From positions 14,964,527 to 15,028,526 of the forward strand of contig OX485808.1 in NCBI GenBank assembly GCA_950295325.1: DNA of 64,000 nt, in the 5' to 3' direction. The notes under the pieces were generated by a model. That model saw only the letters and a list, made by a program, of their open reading frames with translations. It had not been told where the DNA came from and did not search any database. Shown one piece after another: positions 60,041-64,000 of this stretch. Position 1 is the first letter of the stretch; each line of letters starts with the position of its first letter. The translations under genes and the position numbers were made by a program. Source of the DNA: Polytrichum commune. Taxonomy: Eukaryota; Streptophyta; Polytrichopsida; Polytrichales; Polytrichaceae.

Positions 60041-61640
60041 TTTAACTTATCCAACATAGGACGGTCATTCATTGTTCCAAGTAATATCATGCAATTCATA
60101 TCATCTTGCACTGTCACCTTCTTTCATTTATATTCTCCATTGTTCATCACAATCTGAATATCATGAACTCCATGCAATCAGATCTCTGTTCATTCTCGTC
60201 TATTGCTTTGTTCTACGTTTTTAATATTGGAAAATTAATGTGGTGAGCACAATAAATTTCTTACTCTTGCTACAGCCATAATAGCGTATCTATCTATATA
60301 TCTATATATTGCTCGCATGGATAGATTGTTAGGTGAACTGGAATAGATTTATTTATAAATAATTGAAACATTCGGTGGATCAATTCTTTTGATTAAAAGC
60401 ATGCAGTCTGAACACTCTGAAATAAAACGAAAGGAATTGTCAACAAGTTTAACATACAGACACTGTCAGAGTTATGTACGATTGAAATTCGTTGACTTAT
60501 GTTGAACAAATTACTTATTGAAATGAATAATTCCTTATTGTGATGATCAAAGAGCTCCATTGAATAAAATGGGATGGATGGACGCCAATTCAGGAGGAAA
60601 AAATTTCAGAAACTTTAATGCACAAACAAGTGCTTGTATTCAAGATTAATGATGTAATGTTTAGCCTTTTCTTTATTCATGTATGGGAAGAAATATAGAA
60701 CACTTTGGGCTCATACAAACTTACACAGCTTTAAAAATCATGTTGTGTATTTTATACGGCATCTCATATAACTAGATTTTCACTTCCTTTTTGTAACAAG
60801 GATGTGTTATGTATAATATCAATCCCATAGTCCAAGTGAAAATTGGCTTCAATACTTGTTGAGGGCTTGTAAAAACTATCACGTAAACAATGCCATGGTT
60901 GCTTGAAACCATTAAGGGTTATGTTAGTACTTTTCGGAGAGCATTGTGTACATAAATGGGTAAAAATGTGTGTAGTTGTACATGAATGAGTGGTTCAAAC
61001 ATTGGACGCATGGAGTTTAAAATCTCATTTATTTGTTTTTGAAATTCAAGACACCCTTTCCAAAATCAACCCTCATGCTTTTCAAGCTACCATCACATGG
61101 TCTACTTGCCAGCTTGTACAAGCCCCCAACAAATATTAAAGCATGTTTTCAATCGTTCTATGAAATTAAAAGTATATTCAACACACCCATATGGCAAAGA
61201 GGAAGTGATAGCATAGTTGTATATGTGTGGTCAAATGTTCTTAGGTATGTATAAAATCTAGTTCAATTGTACAAGCCCAAATCTCCTTACACTCCAATTC
61301 CAATGACATGTATTGATGCAATTGAAATGAAATGAAATTTGATATTAGAATATGAAAGTCAAAAAAACTAAAAGTACACCGAGATGGACAATGACAAAAA
61401 GGCTAATCCGTAGAGTAATAGAGTACAGTGGTCTTCATGAGATAAAAACTAATATCAACTTGATGGTCCAATTGGAAGAAAAAACTTGAGAATGCCTAGT
61501 ACTACATTCTTAAATAGGAGAAAAACCTATCTCTAATCAGAAGAATGCGATTGATAGATTTATTGAATAAAGATTCTTAAAGCATTTAATAACTTCCAAA
61601 GACCTCCGCATGGCACCTTGAGAACCACAATGGACCTTTT
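60041..61640. other. Unassigned intergenic stretch
   Basis: TATC-type simple sequence lies at 60291-60310. The frame at 61033-61254 has no domain. No element ends were found. Confidence 0.4.
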
Positions 61641-62224
61641 GGGACCGTTGAAAGTCGAAGGCACTAACTTGCGTACCTTTGAATGAACAGACTCTTGGTG
61701 TCCTTCCAGGCCTGGCCTAGGTCAGCTTCTTCAGGAGCATGGAAGCGGGTGACCATCCAACAACACTAAGTTACACTTGTCCAGAGTAAATTGATGCAAA
61801 GATTTCTGACTTAGCTTTCATCTTCCCAAGTCAGATCAGAGAACTTGCTTCACTGCATGATGATATAAAAAAGATTCACGTCCAGAGATCCGAACACCAC
61901 CGCATCGAGAACACAGGTGATGTCAACTGTTTGGCAAACATGTAAGAAGTCGAATATCAAGAGAAACAGTACATAAGAAGCACAAAATATGTGGACATGC
62001 GAACTTGCAGGCTACTATTGAAATCTGACAAATCAAATAGACAGCGCATGTGGGTGTTGACCAGTTCATTTGTCATGTTCTCCAACTTCTACCGATTAGA
62101 TTTACACAATGACACTTGTGTTGCATTACCAATTCTATAATGAAGCATCGGTACAAATTCAGAGCTACTGTGATTTAGTTTTGGTTAGCAAAAGTGCATG
62201 TTTCTTGATTTCTTGACTGCATAC

Positions 62225-63362
62225 AGAACTCCTCCCAATTGTGATGACTATTGAATGTACAATAGTTGATAAACTGTAAGAGCGTAGTCCAATCTCTTCT
62301 AAACATACGTCTTTATCATGTTTGCACTTTGATCCTCACCTAACCACACACAAAATAAAGGTGTCCAATCAAGAAAAGTCACCGAGTAACACCCTCATAC
62401 CTTAGTCTTTCTTAATCAATGGACATTGTTACAACAAACGCTCCAGCTGTTTGCATTATATTCTATAGTCATACCTTATATGTAGTGCAATCAGAAAGTA
62501 CACACTGGCACAGTAAATTAGGATGCCGCGCACCAGTGAGCAGCTAATTCAGTTTCTAAAATCAGAAACAAGTAGTGCTTACGTGTAGACTGCATCACAA
62601 TGTTACATGAGAAACTTTGTTATTTTTGTAGCATAGTCTCAAAATACGATGTACCACGTATAAAAGAAATAATTAAATTGGGTTTCTATCAAAAAGGATG
62701 ATTTATGCTTCAACTTAGGCTTTGGCTGGAATTGCAACCACAGAACTCAGCCCAATGTGTTTCATCCACACATCTCACTTATACTAATACGTTTCATCCA
62801 CATATCTCACTTATTCTGATGCGTTTCATCCACACACAAGCTTATACTGTTTTCTGCCTCTCTCACTGAACTCATCAATTTGAAAGCCGGTGTAGGAGTT
62901 CAATTTTGTCCAAAACAATTGACATCTCTAAATACTGAGGCAGAACCCATACATGGAGCAAGTCACTAGAACTTTTATTTGTAACCAACGTAAGTGGGTC
63001 TTAAACGGACACTTTACTCCACCCATTTCTCATAGGATTTCAAACAAGTGATTGGTATGAGATAATTAACAAATCCACACCGTGCCCATGCCACTTTCCT
63101 CATCATTTTCAGAGCTCATATGAATACCCTGTTCAATGTCAAAGTGAAGATTTTATGAGTTGACAAGTAATCATATGCATCCCCCCAATTATGCAGACTA
63201 TTACATCTAAAATGGTTAACAAATTGTGAGCACATAGTCCACTCTTTTCAACACATGTCTTTTTGATGCTCATTCTTAGATTCACCCCCAACCATACACC
63301 ACTCAAATATAGGTGTCCAATTTAAGATCAGAAACCGAATTAGGCACATCTACCTTAAGTCA
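62225..63362. repeat. Diverged direct duplication, ~185 bp copies ~950 bp apart
   Basis: About 62230-62412 and 63182-63362 share CCCAATT(A/G)TG, GACTATT, AAATGGTTAACAAATTGTGAG/CAATAGTTGATAAACTGTAAG, TAGTCCA, CATGTCTTT and GGTGTCCAAT in order. Confidence 0.65.
62758..62850. repeat. 32 bp minisatellite, three units
   Basis: Units begin GTTTCATCCACACATCTCAC or a close variant and are spaced 32 bases apart; the third unit is truncated. Confidence 0.85.
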
Positions 63363-64000
63363 TCACTAGGACCTCTCTGTGAATGGGAGCATTTATTGCT
63401 ATATCCGTAAGATGCACCCAATCTCAACTAAAAGAACAAGCATACTTCAATGGAATGTACTCAACCTCCTCCATCTGCACAGGTTCATCTGATGCTGTAT
63501 GATAGTCGAAACTCATAGCATACTTCTCCCACCTACCCTTCCATTTCACTCCATACAAGATAGAAATGAACAACTATATATGTCCATTGGAAACTCTTCA
63601 AACATAGACCCTATTAAGTCTCAGTTTCCAATCTCACCAGCTTCCCATGACTGAACCTCACAACAACTTGGACCTCAATTGGAACTTTTCATGTGGTTCC
63701 CTTCTCTTAGCAACCATACCTAAATGATAAGTAGGATGCTTACAAAATTTCCAAAAACCGCTAAAGAGAAACTCCCTAAATACCAGTAGAGCTCACGAAC
63801 AACTACAATCCAACATTGCCCTCAGCCACAGATCTTCAAGCTGAGCTTCCAAATGCTATCAAGAGAGTGAATGGTACTAAGACAGCAACCAATACAACCT
63901 GAACATGGTGTTCAAATAGTTTCCAGCCTGTACTGGAGAAAAGGGCAAAGCCCCAGGTCACATGTGCACTCTACCCAGCCTCGTATAGATGCTTCTCCAC

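Larger units (their letters stand above)
61650..64000 (-). other. Possible fragments of a host gene on the minus strand
   Basis: Composition is more balanced here, and a few short minus-strand frames read like protein next to splice-like signals. About 61655-61755 gives MVTRFHAPEEADLGQAW...TKSLFIQ, ending at an AG|GTACGCAAG donor-like site and preceded by an AACTTAG acceptor-like site. About 63425-63560 gives YGVKWKGRWEKYAMSFDY...VEYIPLKYA. About 63075-63130 gives SSENDEESGMGTVW after a GAACAG acceptor-like site. I do not recognise the protein, cannot show that the pieces join in frame, and cannot exclude decayed transposon coding sequence. The stretch also holds a local duplication and a minisatellite. 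Confidence 0.25.

Noticed and set aside
1-64000. CRISPR arrays, bacterial operons, rRNA and tRNA genes
   Set aside because: The tandem repeats lack the regular repeat-spacer pattern of CRISPR, no rRNA core or tRNA TψC/acceptor arrangement was seen by eye, and the overall character is eukaryotic.

Overview
This window looks like nuclear DNA from a land plant with a large, repeat-rich genome. It is AT-rich, with microsatellites and minisatellites, eukaryotic transposon relics of several classes, and no operon-like or intact gene. I cannot fix the species. The mix of long diverged repeats, miniature inverted-repeat elements (MITEs), a solo LTR, a LINE, hAT relics and a piggyBac-type relic would suit a non-flowering plant (gymnosperm, fern or lycophyte), but that is inference. 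Almost every long open frame in the window is chance or lies in low-complexity repeat.

Layout. 0-6.6 kb: an 856 bp non-autonomous hAT element with exact 8 bp target-site duplications (TSDs) and a C-rich filling sits inside an older dispersed repeat (R2). It is followed by a 187 bp MITE, a 705 bp Mutator-like element with an 11 bp TSD, and a 347 bp MITE. 8.4-9.6 kb: a near-complete 1.25 kb palindrome. 10.9-12.9 kb: first copy of a purine-rich repeat family (R4) studded with a palindromic ACTATAGT-like motif. 14.5-16.6 kb: a second Mutator-like element, filled by a 1.2 kb insertion and by a second copy of the 6.2 kb MITE. 17-19.4 kb: an old segmental duplication with GAGCTC-rich sequence, split by a 496 bp hAT-type MITE. 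22-25.6 kb: dispersed repeat copies and a tandem duplication. 26.3-27.5 kb: the C-terminal part of a LINE ORF2 on the minus strand. 27.95-28.93 kb: a solo LTR with a 5 bp TSD. 29.0-29.5 kb: a 410 bp MITE inserted into a 30 bp tandem repeat.

30-31.1 kb: a broken coding-like stretch of unknown family. 31.6-38.7 kb: two direct copies of an LTR-like repeat (R3) flanking an R4 copy and a minus-strand hAT transposase relic. 40.8-44.8 kb: microsatellite, two decayed minisatellites and a third R4 copy. 47.1-47.6 kb: a broken piggyBac-type transposase C-terminus with its cysteine-rich tail. 51.9 kb: a 134 bp CACTA MITE. 55.9-57.7 kb: a broken hAT transposase that keeps its C-terminal dimerisation motif. 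61.6-64 kb: a few short exon-like frames on the minus strand, the only hint of a host gene.

The sequences do not work together as a pathway. The window is a layered record of transposition: elements inside elements, dated relative to each other by nesting. The autonomous-type relics (hAT, piggyBac, LINE) are all disabled by stops and frameshifts. The small elements with clean TSDs are non-autonomous and would have depended on enzymes encoded elsewhere.
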